From Nansenia antarctica (taxonomy: Eukaryota; Chordata; Actinopteri; Argentiniformes; Microstomatidae), in contig OZ022345.1 of the NCBI GenBank assembly GCA_963989245.1, positions 21,565,196-21,629,195 of the forward strand: a stretch of 64,000 nucleotides of DNA, read 5' to 3'. Each line of letters opens with the position of its first letter. The first letter of the stretch is position 1. Below the pieces are notes generated by a model. The model was not told the DNA's origin and ran no database searches. It was given only the letters and a program-made list of their open reading frames with translations. Position numbers and translations under genes: made by a program. Of the stretch, positions 1 through 10,323 are shown one piece after another.

Positions 1-860
1 GGATATGTGGCAGCCCAGACTATATTACATTTGACTACTGTGTGGTATTGACTTCTATGACCCCTGCATGGCACATCAGCTCAGTTGGATGAAAACAGGA
101 CCTACATACACCTATAACTATTAACTAGAACACTGCTTTACATTGTAACCTAGGCAGGGTGCGAAATAAGGGGGAGCTCGGGGAGCTATAGCTCCCCTAG
201 TGGTGACATGAGCTCCCCTGGAAACATGGTTTGTGAAATTTTGGGGGAGCACTAAAATATTCCAAATTGCGATGGATTTATTCCAAGTTGTGACGGATTT
301 TACCTGGTGTAATATGATTTGTAGAGGCATACAATCTATTTTGATGTTGGTATTAGGTATATAAATGATATATAATAGCCTATACAGCCTACATATAGGC
401 CTTTATTGGCTACAACTATGCGAAGGTAACAGAGCGGGGTGCACTGACGCTGAACCCCTCATAGTGATAAGTAGGTGGACATGGTGCGTGCTGCTGAAAT
501 AGCCGACATGCGGTGTGTGGTTTGAAAAAAGTAACGCCAGCTCAGTAAATAATTCAAACTTAATGTTTACTTATAGGCTATGTGAATGTGACTGCACCAC
601 ACATGTGAACATTAACAAAGCAAATGCAGTTTAATTTTATGAAAAACATTGACAACTAAATCGGCGCAAAAAAAAAAAAAAAGCTCAATCCGCTTAGCCT
701 ATGCTCCTGAAACGACAGAGCAAACACGCTACATTACCAGGGATAATAATTACAATGAGCCATTCATTAAAAATAGAAGAAAAAAATTATTAGGCTATTA
801 AATCTCACTTAATGAGAAAACTGGCATCTCCCATCGGTCACTATTTGTTGGCTATCTGGT

Positions 861-930
861 GATATGGACGTCTTTGAGTGTCTAGAAAAGCGCTATAAGT
901 CTAATGTAGTATTATTATTTATTATTATTA
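861..930 (+). repeat. L2-type LINE 3' tail fragment
   Basis: The block CTTTGAGTGTCTAGAAAAGC followed by GCTATAAGTCTAATGTA and ATT repeats matches the blocks at 32470-32516 and 63133-63182. Such short hairpin-like ends with a simple-repeat tail are typical of L2/CR1-group LINE 3' ends in fish. It lies inside the hAT element, so either it was nested there or the element captured it. Confidence 0.5.
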
Positions 931-1081
931 TGGACGTCACTTTAATCCGGCAGTTCTCAAGGTTTTTATGCACCAATCGATTCCTCTAGTCAGTGCGTCT
1001 TTATCACATTCATTGACGAAAAGGACGACTCGCATGTATAGGTGGAAGGGAACATTCATTGTGAGCACGGAAAATGTGAGT

Positions 1082-1180
1082 CTCACAACGGCTTTGCATT
1101 GATGAAACCAGGTAGGATGAACGCATAGTTCACTGTCCATTCCTAAATGCCCTGTTTCCACCGTCAACTTTCCTCTTTAG
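1082..1180 (-). pseudogene. hAT (Charlie-like) transposase N-terminal remnant
   Basis: On the minus strand one frame reads LKRKVDGGNRAFRN, and after one frameshift the next reads WTVNYAFILPGFINAKPL followed by a stop. This resembles the start of Charlie-type hAT transposases, where a KRKVD-type segment precedes a W-T-x-x-Y/F-x-F block and a zinc finger. Only about 33 codons survive. The family assignment is from memory of the motif; the frameshift and stop are seen directly. Confidence 0.5.
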
Positions 1181-1930
1181 ACCTTTGGAGAGTGACATGA
1201 TGTTTCTCTTGCTAGCAGGTTAAATGTTTAGCCAACTTCACCCGGCACCAAACAACCAATCCAATAATAATGTGACCTTGTAAGTCTGGGAGGAGGGGGG
1301 AATAATTATCACAATAAAACTATGTTAAATAATTATTTGAATAAGTTAGGCTGCGCTACATCGTCAGTCCACACATTTATTATTCAAAAATATGGAAAAG
1401 GGTGAAACTAAGTTTCAACGTTGTTGAGAATCACAACACAAACTTTCTAGTCAAGCCAAAATACTGCAACGTAATGGATTGGACTGCTACCTAGTTAACT
1501 ACAACACTACTTTACATTGTTAGCAGGCTCATAAAACAAGCCGTGTTAGTTGACTAGCGATGTGTCATTGACTTTCTACAACGCGGAAATGTATTCACAT
1601 TTTTCGAAAGAAAAGTCAAAGCATTAGAACGTAGAACGGAAAATCGCACGCGCGCTTTGCGCACGGAAAGCCACCGGCCCCGATTTGGCCTGAATTTTCT
1701 TTTCCGTCAGGAGATTATTATTTTTTGCTTTAATCCCTGGGCTCCCCCGCACACCGTGATTTAATTCGCACACTGAACCTAGGTAACTAGAACACTGCTT
1801 TACATTGTTACCTAGGTAACTAGAACACTGCTTTACATTGTTAGCAGGCTCACAAAACAGTGTGTAGTTGACTAGCGAGTGTGTCACATTGATTTTCAAC
1901 AAAGTTGAAATGTATTTACATTTTCAAAAT

Positions 1931-3041
1931 GAAATTCCCAACATTGGACAACAGCTTCCACCCCATAGATGTAAATGTGTGTTTGTGTCGATAGACCAAT
2001 GAGAAGTGAGAACATCTGGTCTTCCTTGTTGTTGTATTATTAGTATAAGTGTTACGGCTGTGTTGTGTTGTGTGCAGCCCTAGTGTGTTTGTGTGTTGTT
2101 TCTCCCAGGTGATTGCCCTTCCTCCTGCCTGCTGCCATGGCGACAGCTTGATTGACAGGTGTGCTGACTCACTCACCTAAGGGTGGAGGGAGGATGAAAG
2201 GCTGGGAGAGACGTGGTGCCAGTGGGCCAGACGACAACTCCCCAGTTGTTTTTGTGTTGGTGTTGTTTGATACAGCTGTAATATGGTGTCTTAGTTTTGT
2301 AGGTTGTGTTTGTTAGTCTTATGTTTGTAGCAATTTAGCCTTAGTTGCATTTGATCTGTTAGTTAGGGTTAGAGGGTTACCACTTGGTCAGTTAATTAAA
2401 TTACTTAATTTATACATTAGATTCATTTCGCTCTTCTTTGATAGAGTAGTTTTCAGTTCATGTGTTTCTAGGAAACTTGTTTGTGTTACTATTTTACAAT
2501 AAATCTTGTTTTATTTATATTCTCCCATCTCCTCTAGTTCTTTACCTTATTGTTACATCCCATATACGTAGACCGTATATGGGGTTGTAACAATAAGACT
2601 GATCTGTTCATCACATCGTGTACCCTTAGGGTACCCTTATGGCCCTGAGAGAGGAAAGCTTTAACCCTCTCTGATGTTTCTATAACCAGAGCTGAACGTG
2701 AGCTAATCGAGGACACGCACCACCTGTTGTGTGGAGGGGGAGGGAGAGGGAGGAGGGGGGAGGGAGGTGTGGGGGGAAATCCCATTAGCAGTAACCCCCC
2801 CCCCCCGAGGCAGCCAGGCGCTAACACCACACTAGGCTAGTTTTACACACTCCGGTCTCTGGCAGCGCGGGAGGTTAGCCACGACACCCTACGACCCAGG
2901 GGGCGAGAGGGCACACCCCCCCCCATCCTGACACACCCCCCTCTCCTGACACACCCCTCTCTCTCTCTCTCCTCCTGCTTCTTCTTCTTCTGAAGCGACG
3001 ACCCTCCTGTCAGGATATTATAATACCAATCATGCATCTCC
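1931..3041. other. intergenic stretch with palindrome and low-complexity tracts
   Basis: No gene is supported here. The segment holds an AATAAA at about 2500, a long imperfect palindrome at 2546-2597, G-rich tracts near 2735-2775, a C run near 2798-2806, and a CT-rich tract at about 2930-2995 just before the LINE fragment. Open frames in it look like chance frames in biased sequence. Confidence 0.5.
2546..2597. repeat. imperfect inverted repeat (hairpin)
   Basis: The left arm CTTATTGTTACA plus CCATATACG is mirrored by CGTATATGG plus TGTAACAATAAG around the loop TAGAC. Only two or three positions between the two matched blocks differ. The TGTTACA/TGTAACA ends resemble LTR ends, so this may be two retroelement termini back to back, but no LTR body is recognised. 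Confidence 0.6.
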
Positions 3042-3044
3042 GTC

Positions 3045-3734
3045 GTGCCAGCTGCAGAATACATTTTAAATTTGTTCATTTCCTCTGGTGTATTTCCGTT
3101 GGTCTGGAAGTCTGCGCGAGTCATTCCTTTACACAAAGGGGGTGATAGGGCTGATCCGGATAACTATCGACCGATCTCCACTCTCCCATGCCTATCTAAA
3201 GTACTTGAGACCTTGGTCAATTCTCAATTGAAACGCTTTCTATTAAGCCACTCAATTCTTAGTCCCCATCAATCCGGTTTCAGACCTATCCATAGTACCA
3301 TCTCTGCTATCACACGTGTAACTAACGACATAGTCTCGGCCTTGGATAAGAGGAACCACTGCGCGGCCCTCTTTGTCGACCTCTCGAAGGCATTTGACAC
3401 GGTCGATCACCACTTGCTTTTAGAACAGCTATCCGATATTGGATTGGATTTAGGAGCTTGTGCGTGGTTCCATGACTACCTTTCCCTCAGGCGTCAGTGT
3501 ATAAAATCTTCACGTGGCAATTCGGATTTCATAACGGTTACAAAGGGTGTCCCTCAAGGTTCGGTGCTGGGCCCTGTACTTTTTACCTTCTATATTAATG
3601 AACTGGTATCTTCGCTAACCGGTTGCCACGTCCATTTATATGCCGATGATACCATTCTTTATAGTACAGCAGTTCCCCCGGCAGCAAGTAACAGGCACGT
3701 AACATCCATATGCTGTATAAATAAATATATTTGA
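3045..3734 (+). pseudogene. LINE reverse transcriptase fragment (Jockey/L2/CR1 group)
   Basis: A 229-codon open frame covers the RT palm and fingers of a non-LTR retrotransposon. In order it shows P-L-H-K-G-G-D...NYRPIS, then SGFRPIHST, then VDLSKAFDTVDHHLL, then GVPQGSVLGP, then the catalytic YADDT near residue 198. The 5' endonuclease and the RT thumb are missing, and the frame ends shortly after the YADDT block. A whole ORF2 of this group is about 900-1000 aa, so roughly a quarter remains. The first ATG is not a native start. The exact clade is uncertain. Confidence 0.8.
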
Positions 3735-4839
3735 CTACCAGCAAGACAGCGCTTGAGCCCCGCGCCCCGCGTCATTCCAATGAGAGAAGCACACACAACA
3801 TACAAAGCACACACAATGAGAGAAGCACAGCCTTTCCGTAGAAATACATCACTCCCTGTATAACGTTATCTAACGTTATGTAGCAGTATAGAAATATATA
3901 TTTCTATGTGCTGGTAGCCAATCACTGAGGCAAGCTAGGGTATAAGAGGCACTCCTCCCCCTTGGCTCGGTCTCTGCGCTCTCACCTGATCCTTCCGCTT
4001 CCGGGGCGGTGGTGACGTCTTTGGCAGGTATGGCTGCTCGCGGTTTTTATTCATTCACAAGTAGAGTTGCTGTGGCGATCATGCTAAACAAAGTATTTTG
4101 TACTGCAGAGTGACTGCGGGTTCCTGGCGCCTCTCGTTCGGTGCGAGTGCTCCGAGTCGTATGTTGCTCCGCAGGAGGCATTCTTCTCGCGGAGGCAGCA
4201 TGAGGGGGAAACTCTTCAGGAGTTCTCCCTGGCTTTGATGGGTCTCGTAGCTGTAGCGGTGCCTCTTCCATCCTCCATAGATGTGTCCATTCGCTGCTAA
4301 CTGGTAGGTCGAGTGTATTTGAATGTAGCTTAGCATTTCAACCATATTCCTTTAGTGGCGCGGGAATGCTAATTTGTATGTTTACTATTAGGTTGTGTTG
4401 TTAGCCGGTCAAGCCTCCCCCGCTACAAGCAAGCAACTTCCTGCTCCACGACGCGGAGCACTGCCGCTTTGTCTCACCGCATCTCGCATTTTAGCTCTGT
4501 AATGTACTTATTTAGAAACACACTGGTCACAGCACACACATCGTATATTAAAACATGGTCTGAAGTTTGAGTTTTATGTCTGGAATCTGCATTCCATGCA
4601 CTTCGGTTGCTGTGACGTTGTTTGTTTGTTTGTTTTCATCGCCATGTCTTATTGTAAATGCTGTGCTGTTTCTAATGAAGCATCTAAATAAAGTGTCTAT
4701 ATTTTTAAACCACGTCTCTGACCTACTGAGTGAAACGAACCTGTGTGCCCTTGTTGAATTCCCTGGGTGAAACTCCCAGGGTGGCGTTGTCTGGCAACTT
4801 TATTATTTAGTTGAGTAGTCCCACCATAGCCCATCTTGC
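3735..4839. other. unassigned stretch, possible retroelement regulatory end
   Basis: No coding region is supported. A TATAAGAGG box at about 3942 and an AATAAA at about 4687 are compatible with a retroelement promoter and poly(A) region. A short hairpin, CCCTGGG / CCCAGGG, lies near 4763-4783. No matching second LTR was found in the window, so no element is named. Confidence 0.3.
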
Positions 4840-5470
4840 CACAGTTACATGTTTTAAGGCTGATCTGTGCATGATGGTGTTGCATTTTGACATAATTCTT
4901 CTCGCATTTCCCCCCGTTGTGCTGTGCCATTCCATATTCCAGCGCTTCATCATCCCCCTTCTAAAACTGACATCACCCCTTTCCATCCCTGGCTTCATTT
5001 TATCAATGAACGTGGTATTATACATATTTACATATTACATATTTGTTGTTATTTATGGAAGTGTCCGGTTGCTGGAGGAACCAGGACGCCGGCTACACTG
5101 CACAGTTTAGCCTGAAATAGAGAGAGTGCTTTATCCCGCTAATAGAATACAGTTCCAGTAATAACACTTATATGTCTATATTGTAATCATTCTCTTCATC
5201 TGTTTTTAAATGTTCATCTATTTATATCGATCTATTCTTGCCAATTCCTTATTACCAGTGGAAAGGGGGAACACTTTAGGACTTTCCGTTCAACTGAGGA
5301 ATTTATGGAACTCGCGTAGAGTTCATCTCGCATTTCCCCCGTTGATGTGACGAACTGAAAGCGGCACTTAACGTTACATGTTTTAAGGCTGATCTGTGCA
5401 TGATAGTGCTGCATTTTGACATAATTCTTATCGCATTTCCCCTGTTGAGCTGTATAGCGGCACTTATTAC
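4840..5470. repeat. two copies of a dispersed repeat
   Basis: The block ACATGTTTTAAGGCTGATCT, continuing through a GCATTTTGACATA segment to a C-rich end, occurs at about 4846-4920 and again at about 5376-5450. The same block returns in the zinc-finger gene introns at about 22822-22890 and 52850-52918. The family is not identified. It is often preceded by AACGTT and is associated with the Harbinger-like sequence blocks of this window. Confidence 0.6.
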
Positions 5471-5692
5471 AGTGAAGTGCTCTTATGACACGTAACTCCA
5501 CCTACAGTCCCGGGTCGCTCAGTATAATGGAGAAGCGTTTCAGAAAGTATGGCACGGCACGGAACGGATGCAAATGCGGCCAGGTTCGGGTCAGTAGTGG
5601 AAAAGCGCCATTAGGGGTCAATTCTTGTGAGCCTAGCCCACTCACGTGTGTCTTTATTAGTGGTACTTAGTAGAATTTACATGACAAGACAC
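5471..5692. other. short gene-free stretch
   Basis: No gene, motif or repeat was recognised between the dispersed repeat and the fold-back region. Small open frames here have no recognisable family features. Confidence 0.4.
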
Positions 5693-6270
5693 AGCTGTGT
5701 GTCACCCCTCATGGCTGAAACTCACTTGATCCATATTCTACAAGTGTTGCTGAGTACAGTGGTAGTGATCATGTTTATAGCCTTGGAAATAGTTTGGTGT
5801 ACAGTCCATTATGGGTTCCCTATGCAATCTAGAGGTGGCACTTTTAACTGTTGGGACGCAGGAAAGGACCAAGAATACTTTGTATCACACCCCTCAAGGT
5901 TGAAACTCACTTGATTCATATCCACTTGATTCATATTGACTTGATTCATATCCACTTGATTCATATTGACTTGATTAATATTGACTTGATTCATATTCAC
6001 TTGATTCATATTGACTTGATTCTTATCCACTTGATTCATATTGACTTGATTCATATCCACTTGATTCATATCCACTTGATTCATATTCACTTGATTATTA
6101 TTACTCAGTACTCAGAAACACTTCTAGAATATGAGTCAAGTGATTTTCAAACTTGAGGGGTGTCATACGAAGTATTCTAACACATATTCTAACATGATTA
6201 CTACAAACATGTTTAGCCTGGGAAGATTATTTGTTTACAATCCATTATATGTCCCCTATGCAAAGCAGCA
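5693..6270. repeat. fold-back region with a 15-bp tandem repeat core
   Basis: Thirteen or so copies of a 15-bp unit (ACTTGATTCATATTG and variants) run from about 5907 to 6105. The array is flanked by inverted arms: the left arm at about 5869-5910 (ACACCCCTCAAGGTTGAAA) is mirrored by AACTTGAGGGGTGT at about 6150-6163. A further partial left arm lies at 5700-5750. A 65-bp direct repeat (about 5767-5832 against 6208-6270) brackets the structure. This resembles a fold-back element or a rearranged MITE; no transposase is present. Confidence 0.6.
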
Positions 6271-6539
6271 GTCTTTCATCATGGTCATTAGCATATTAGA
6301 AGAACTATAAACCCTTCAAAGCACAAATAATAGAGTCATAGAGTAGGATTACATCTTTATTTACATGTTTATTTCCAGATGTAGTAGCATATCATTTGTG
6401 TTACTTTATCCATATGTAGTATTTCTAAATGCTTAAACAAGTTTAACGTGGGCACTTTTATTTAGAAGGAACACACCCGAGCTAAGTGGGCGGAGTTCCA
6501 GAACACAGCTCCGAAAGGGCCCAGTGATGACGTCATCAA
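6271..6539. other. gene-free stretch before the LINE
   Basis: No feature is recognised. The recognisable coding similarity of the I/Nimb-like LINE begins at about 6540, so the LINE's 5' truncation point probably lies near the right end of this stretch. Confidence 0.35.
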
Positions 6540-6847
6540 AAGACGACAACGTGTTTCTAACATCTTTTATTTTACTACTAATGTGTGTCAAGCTGTCCGA
6601 TATATGGGGAATGATCCGAAGTATGAGTGGAATTAAGAGGAAATATGTAATACCAGTGTTGACAGGTAGCAATAAGTCAGCAGTAAGTAATAAAGAAAAG
6701 GTAGAACTTCTGGCAGAAACACTAGTGAAAGTTCAGGAAATGTATCAGTTAACGCTACACAAAGTAGGGATACAACTCTTGCTCAGAATATCGGTGTTAA
6801 TATGAAGAGGAGTGCAACAAGTGACAGTTTAGATCTACCATTTACCA
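6540..6847 (+). pseudogene. I/Nimb-like LINE, piece 1 (between endonuclease and RT)
   Basis: The frame contains WGMIRSMSGIKRKYVIPVL followed by a NKEKVELLAETLVKVQ segment, typical of the linker between endonuclease and reverse transcriptase in I-group LINEs. The endonuclease is absent, so the element is 5' truncated. The frame breaks before the Gypsy insertion at 6852 and resumes at 10324. The clade call rests on the C-terminal RNase H and the 3' tail of the later pieces. Confidence 0.6.
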
Positions 6848-6851
6848 TGTT

Positions 6852-7056
6852 TGTAGTGCCGAGAGACGGGAGTCGGAGGCGGTGTATCGAATGTCACAGC
6901 TAGACGTTTATTTACAGACATGAACGAGTCTCTACCACATGCTTCAAGAAGTAACTATAACTCATGTAACAAATTGAGTACCACGCACTAAACTCTCCGT
7001 GCGGAACAATACTCCCAACCCATAGTTCCGTGGGTGAATTATGTCAACCCACCACA
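6852..7056 (-). repeat. 3' LTR of the Gypsy element
   Basis: 205 bp, matching 10115-10319 at all positions checked except the third base (T against G). A polypurine-like run (GGGGGGG on the minus strand, about 7062-7068) lies just inside it, as expected for the 3' LTR of a minus-strand element. Confidence 0.9.
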
Positions 7057-7072
7057 CAAGCCCCCCCAGAAT

Positions 7073-7480
7073 TCACCCATAGTCAAAATCCCTGTGTCGG
7101 GGAGGGACGACGATCCGACCCCGGCGGGTGCGGGACGCAGGGGCAGCCGGGGCAGGGGCAGGGGCAGGGGCAGGGCCAGCCGGGGCCGGGGCAGGGCGAA
7201 CCGGAACAGGGGCAGGGGCAGCCGGCGCAGCTGAAGGCACCGCGACCGGGGGCGGGGGGTGGGGCATGGGGGGGCGGCCATGGCGTGGGGGCTGAGCCAG
7301 TTCCAATGGCCGGGAAACGTCCACGTGAGCGGACTTGATCCTATCAATGGAGACCGTCTCGTGTCTACCACCAACGTCCACCACCAGGGTCTTGTCCCCG
7401 TGTTGTAGGACCTTGAACGGGCCATCGTAAGGGGGTGTAGGGGGCCTAGCGGCCGCGGTTGGCCCGTAGAGAAGTCGCAC
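7073..7480 (-). pseudogene. Gypsy pol C-terminal tail
   Basis: The frame has PPYDGPFKVL and a VSIDRIKSAHVD segment, which match the GPF/Y-type end of Gypsy integrases that follows the DDE core. A proline/alanine/arginine-rich extension follows to a stop near the LTR. Immediately upstream the reading switches to the RNase H tail, so the DDE core was removed by deletion near 7470-7480. The GC-rich Pro-Ala tail also creates long chance frames on the plus strand. Confidence 0.75.
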
Positions 7481-7498
7481 AGCAGTTTTGCGCCTGAG

Positions 7499-9481
7499 TC
7501 ACCGACTGCGACATCCTCCAAGCGTAGTCCTGTGTCCGCGTTCTTGAGGGTCTGGACCCCGTGATCGGAGGCCTGGTCCGCACTCATGCGGAGGTAGTCG
7601 AGACCCAGTTGAACGGCCCCGACGACCGCTCTGGAGAAACAGTCCGCGACCAGCGATGTGTTGGATGTCTGTGGTGTACTCAGATATGTACGAGAGCTGG
7701 CGTTGCTGGCGGGCAGACCAAGGCTTGGCCACCTTGGACATGGAGAACGTGAGAGGTTTGTGATCCACGAACGCCGTGAACTCACGGCCTTCCAGCAGGA
7801 ACCGGAAGTGGCGGACTGCCAAAAAGAGGCCAAGGAGCTCCCTGTTGAACGCGCTGTATTTGCGCTCTCTGGGCGTCAACTGACAGCTGAAAAAGGCGAG
7901 CGGCTGCCAGGCGCCTGCGACCCATTGTTCGTGCACCGCGCCGACGGCGTAGTCCGACGCATCGGTGGTGATGGCAATAGGGGCCTTGGGTGACGGGTAG
8001 GCCAACATGGCGGCCTGGCTTAGGGCGGTCTTGGTGGCCATGAAGGCGGCTTCCCTCTCGGCCGTCCAGTCGATGGCCTGGTTGGGGGATTTGTCCTTCA
8101 TAGCCTCGTACAGCGGGTGCATGGTGTGGGCTGCACGGTGGATGAACCGGTGATAAAAAGTCACCATTCCGAGAAACTCTCTGAGTGCTCGAGCTGTGTG
8201 TGGGCGGGGGAAGGCGGAAACGGCCTCCACCTTCGACGGGAGGGGGGCGGCCCCATCTTTGTTGATGAGATGCCCAAGGAATTGGATGGAGGGTAACCCG
8301 AACAGACACTTCGCCGGGTTAATGATCAGGCCATGTTGGCTGAGCCTCATGAAGAGGTCTCGGAGATGTGCCAGGTGCTCTTCCACCGAGGAGCTGGCAA
8401 CGAGGATGTCGTCCAAATAGACGAATAGGATTGGTATGTCTCTGAGCGTCGAATCCATTAACCGCTGAAAGGACTGGGCCGCATTATAAAGTCCAAACGG
8501 CATGCGTAGGAATTCGAATAGCCCGAACGGCGTGATCACCGCCGTTTTGGGAATGTCTGAAGGGTGCACGGGGACTTGGTGGTAGCCACGCACTAGGTCC
8601 ACCTTTGAGAAAACCAGCTTACCCGCCAGATGCGCAGAGAAGTCCTGAATGTGGGGGACTGGGTAGCGGTCGGGTGTCGTAGCGTCGTTGAGGCGGCGGT
8701 AGTCGCCACACGGTCGCCATCCGCCGTCTGGTTTCGGCACGATGTGTAGCGGTGAGGCCCATGGGCTGTCTGAGCGGCGGATGATACCAAGGCGCTCCAT
8801 GTTGGCGAACTCAGACTTAGCGACTGCTAGCCTGTCGGGGTTGAGCAGCCGGGCCCTAGCGTAGATGGGGGCGCCCTTGGTCTCTATGTGGTGCTCCACC
8901 CCATGCTTGGTAGTGGTGGCGGAAAATGTGGGCTGTGTCAAGCTGGGGAACTCGCTGAGCAGGTGCTGATAGTTGTCACCCTCTGAGAGTGAGCTGGAGA
9001 GCCCGCCGTATGTCGCCTCACCGCGGACACATGCAAGTGAGGAGAATGTCAGTGCGTCCACCAGGCGGTTGTTCTTGACGTCCACGAGCAGTCCGTGAGC
9101 ACATAGGAAATCTGCACCGAGGAGGGGGAAAGAGATGTCGGCCGTGACGAAGTCCCATGTAAACCGCTGACCCCCGAAACATAGGTCTACAGCTTTCGTG
9201 CCATAGGTGCGGATGGGGGTGTCGTTAGCGGACTTTAAATGTGGGCCATGACCTCCCCTGGCGGTGTCATCCACTGTCTCAGGCAGGACGCTCCTCTGAG
9301 CACCGGTGTCACAGAGGAATTTGCACCCGGAGAGAATGTCTCTGATGAATAGTAGCTGGTTTGTTGTGCCCACACTCATAGCCACTACAGAGCGCAGGCT
9401 TTGCCGTTTCCCGTCGAGCTGTAGTTGCAAGGGGAGCGGCACCTCTTCGCTTTCGCGCCAAAGCGTGAGTGAAAATAGCAC
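7499..9481 (-). pseudogene. Gypsy pol: protease, reverse transcriptase, RNase H
   Basis: A 660-codon open frame. An aspartic protease with CDTGAQRSVLP lies near residue 57. The reverse transcriptase has VPKPDGGWRPCGDYRRLN and the catalytic YLDDILVAS near residue 352. The RNase H has TTDASDYAVGA and a VDHKPL segment. After HIAGR a frameshift at about 7660 moves the continuing similarity (VADCFSRAVVG) to another frame. Integrase does not follow. The protease frame is offset by -1 from the zinc-knuckle frame upstream, consistent with programmed frameshifting in this group, though no slippery site was verified. Confidence 0.85.
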
Positions 9482-9576
9482 ATGCCTGGGCTAGCACGGC
9501 TATCGGTGGTAGGTGGGCCCTTGTTAGCTAGCCTGTCTCTGCCAGGGGGAGTGTAATTGTGTGTCGGGGCTAGCAC
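9385..9576 (-). pseudogene. Gypsy gag C-terminal zinc-binding segment
   Basis: This frame contains CYFHSRFGAKAKRCRSPC, a C-x2-H...C...C pattern known at the gag-pol junction of Mag-like Gypsy elements. It overlaps the pol frame by about 97 nt in the -1 relation. It is separated from the gag N-terminal frame by a frameshift. Confidence 0.6.
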
Positions 9577-9626
9577 TTCAGGGGTAAAACGCTGGGTAGC
9601 TAGGAAGAAGCGGTCAGCCTCTTCTG

Positions 9627-10064
9627 CTAACTCACGGGGTTCAGTAATAGTCGTATTAGCGAGCGCTGTCTGTACATGTGCCGAAGAAACAGTTCAATAA
9701 ATAGAAAATTTGGTTCTTCCGTACCTAGTAGGTTCAGCATCATGTCCATGTGCTGGGAAGGCTTGCTGTCTCCCAGCCCCTGAATTGCGAACAGACGTCG
9801 GGCTCGTTCTGACCGTGATAGTTCGAAGGTCTTGAGGAGGAGAGCCTTAAACGCTGTATATTTATTCAGGGCAGGGGGAGCTGTAATGAAGCCCACTGTT
9901 CTGGCTGCAGTGGAGCTCCCCAGCGCCGAGACGACATGGTAGTAGCGTGCGGCGTCATCTGCAATCCCACGGAGGGCAAACTGCGCCTCTGTCTGTGCGA
10001 ACCATGCTGCCGTGGATGTCTCCCAAAACTCCGGCAATTTGAGAATAACGGCGTTATTTGCCAT
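9627..10064 (-). pseudogene. Gypsy gag N-terminal region, frameshifted
   Basis: Starting from the ATG at 10064 the frame reads MANNAVILKLPEFW, then the capsid-like stretch AWFAQTEAQFALRGI. An in-frame ATG at 10184 lies inside the LTR and reads through the primer-binding region, so 10064 is the more likely gag start. At about 9680, after LFLRHM, the frame is lost and the matching continuation (VQTALANTTITEPRELAEE) lies in another frame. That fits a small deletion between two short ATG-containing repeats. Confidence 0.7.
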
Positions 10065-10098
10065 GTTCGGTTCAGTCTCGGATACTTCAACGGGACTG

Positions 10099-10114
10099 AC
10101 GTCGGGGTCACCAA
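10099..10114 (-). other. Gypsy primer-binding site
   Basis: On the minus strand the LTR ends with CA and is followed by TTGGTGACCCCGACGT. The TGG start is what is expected for pairing with the CCA end of a tRNA. Which tRNA is used was not determined. Confidence 0.6.
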
Positions 10115-10319
10115 TGGAGTGCCGAGAGACGGGAGTCGGAGGCGGTGTATCGAATGTCACAGCTAGACGTTTATTTACAGACATGAACGAGTCTCTACCA
10201 CATGCTTCAAGAAGTAACTATAACTCATGTAACAAATTGAGTACCACGCACTAAACTCTCCGTGCGGAACAATACTCCCAACCCATAGTTCCGTGGGTGA
10301 ATTATGTCAACCCACCACA
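10115..10319 (-). repeat. 5' LTR of the Gypsy element
   Basis: 205 bp, differing from 6852-7056 by one base as read by eye. It precedes the primer-binding site in the coding orientation. The near identity indicates a recent insertion. Confidence 0.9.
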
Positions 10320-10323
10320 TGTT

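Larger units (their letters stand above)
155..1775 (-). mobile_element. hAT-type DNA transposon, degenerate, with 8-bp TSD
   Basis: The left end reads CAGGGTGCGAAATAA and the reverse complement of the right end reads CAGTGTGCGAATTAA, so the element has imperfect terminal inverted repeats. It is flanked by the exact 8-bp direct repeat AACCTAGG at 147-154 and 1776-1783, the TSD length of hAT transposons. A decayed transposase N-terminus lies on the minus strand at 1082-1180. A 1490-1620 segment resembles the flanking DNA at 1817-1930, so the interior contains older copied material. No full transposase can be read; the element is a fossil. Confidence 0.75.
122..1930. repeat. 33-bp tandem repeat split by the hAT insertion
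   Basis: A 33-bp unit beginning TAACTAGAACACTGCTTTAC and ending CCTAGG occurs at 122-154, 1784-1816 and, with a diverged end, from 1817. The hAT element sits exactly between the first and second units, so before the insertion these were three head-to-tail units. The sequence after the third unit (to about 1930) is about three-quarters similar to 1490-1620 inside the hAT element, judged by eye. Confidence 0.6.
6852..10319 (-). mobile_element. Ty3/Gypsy LTR retrotransposon lacking integrase
   Basis: Two 205-bp LTRs (6852-7056 and 10115-10319) differ by one base as read by eye, and each has TG...CA ends on the coding (minus) strand. The 4-bp repeat TGTT flanks the element at 6848-6851 and 10320-10323. 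The coding order is gag, protease, RT, RNase H, then the extreme C-terminus of pol. The integrase zinc finger and DDE core are missing. Gag and pol also carry frameshifts, so this copy cannot be autonomous, yet the LTRs are nearly identical. It interrupts the I/Nimb-like LINE. The gag motif suggests a Mag-like lineage; that is an inference. Confidence 0.9.

Noticed and set aside
4047..4345. Minus-strand open frames near a TATA-like box
   Set aside because: The two frames overlap each other, no motif is recognisable and there is no splice context.
7030..7338. Gly/Gln-rich plus-strand frame
   Set aside because: It is the complement of the Pro/Ala-rich Gypsy pol tail.
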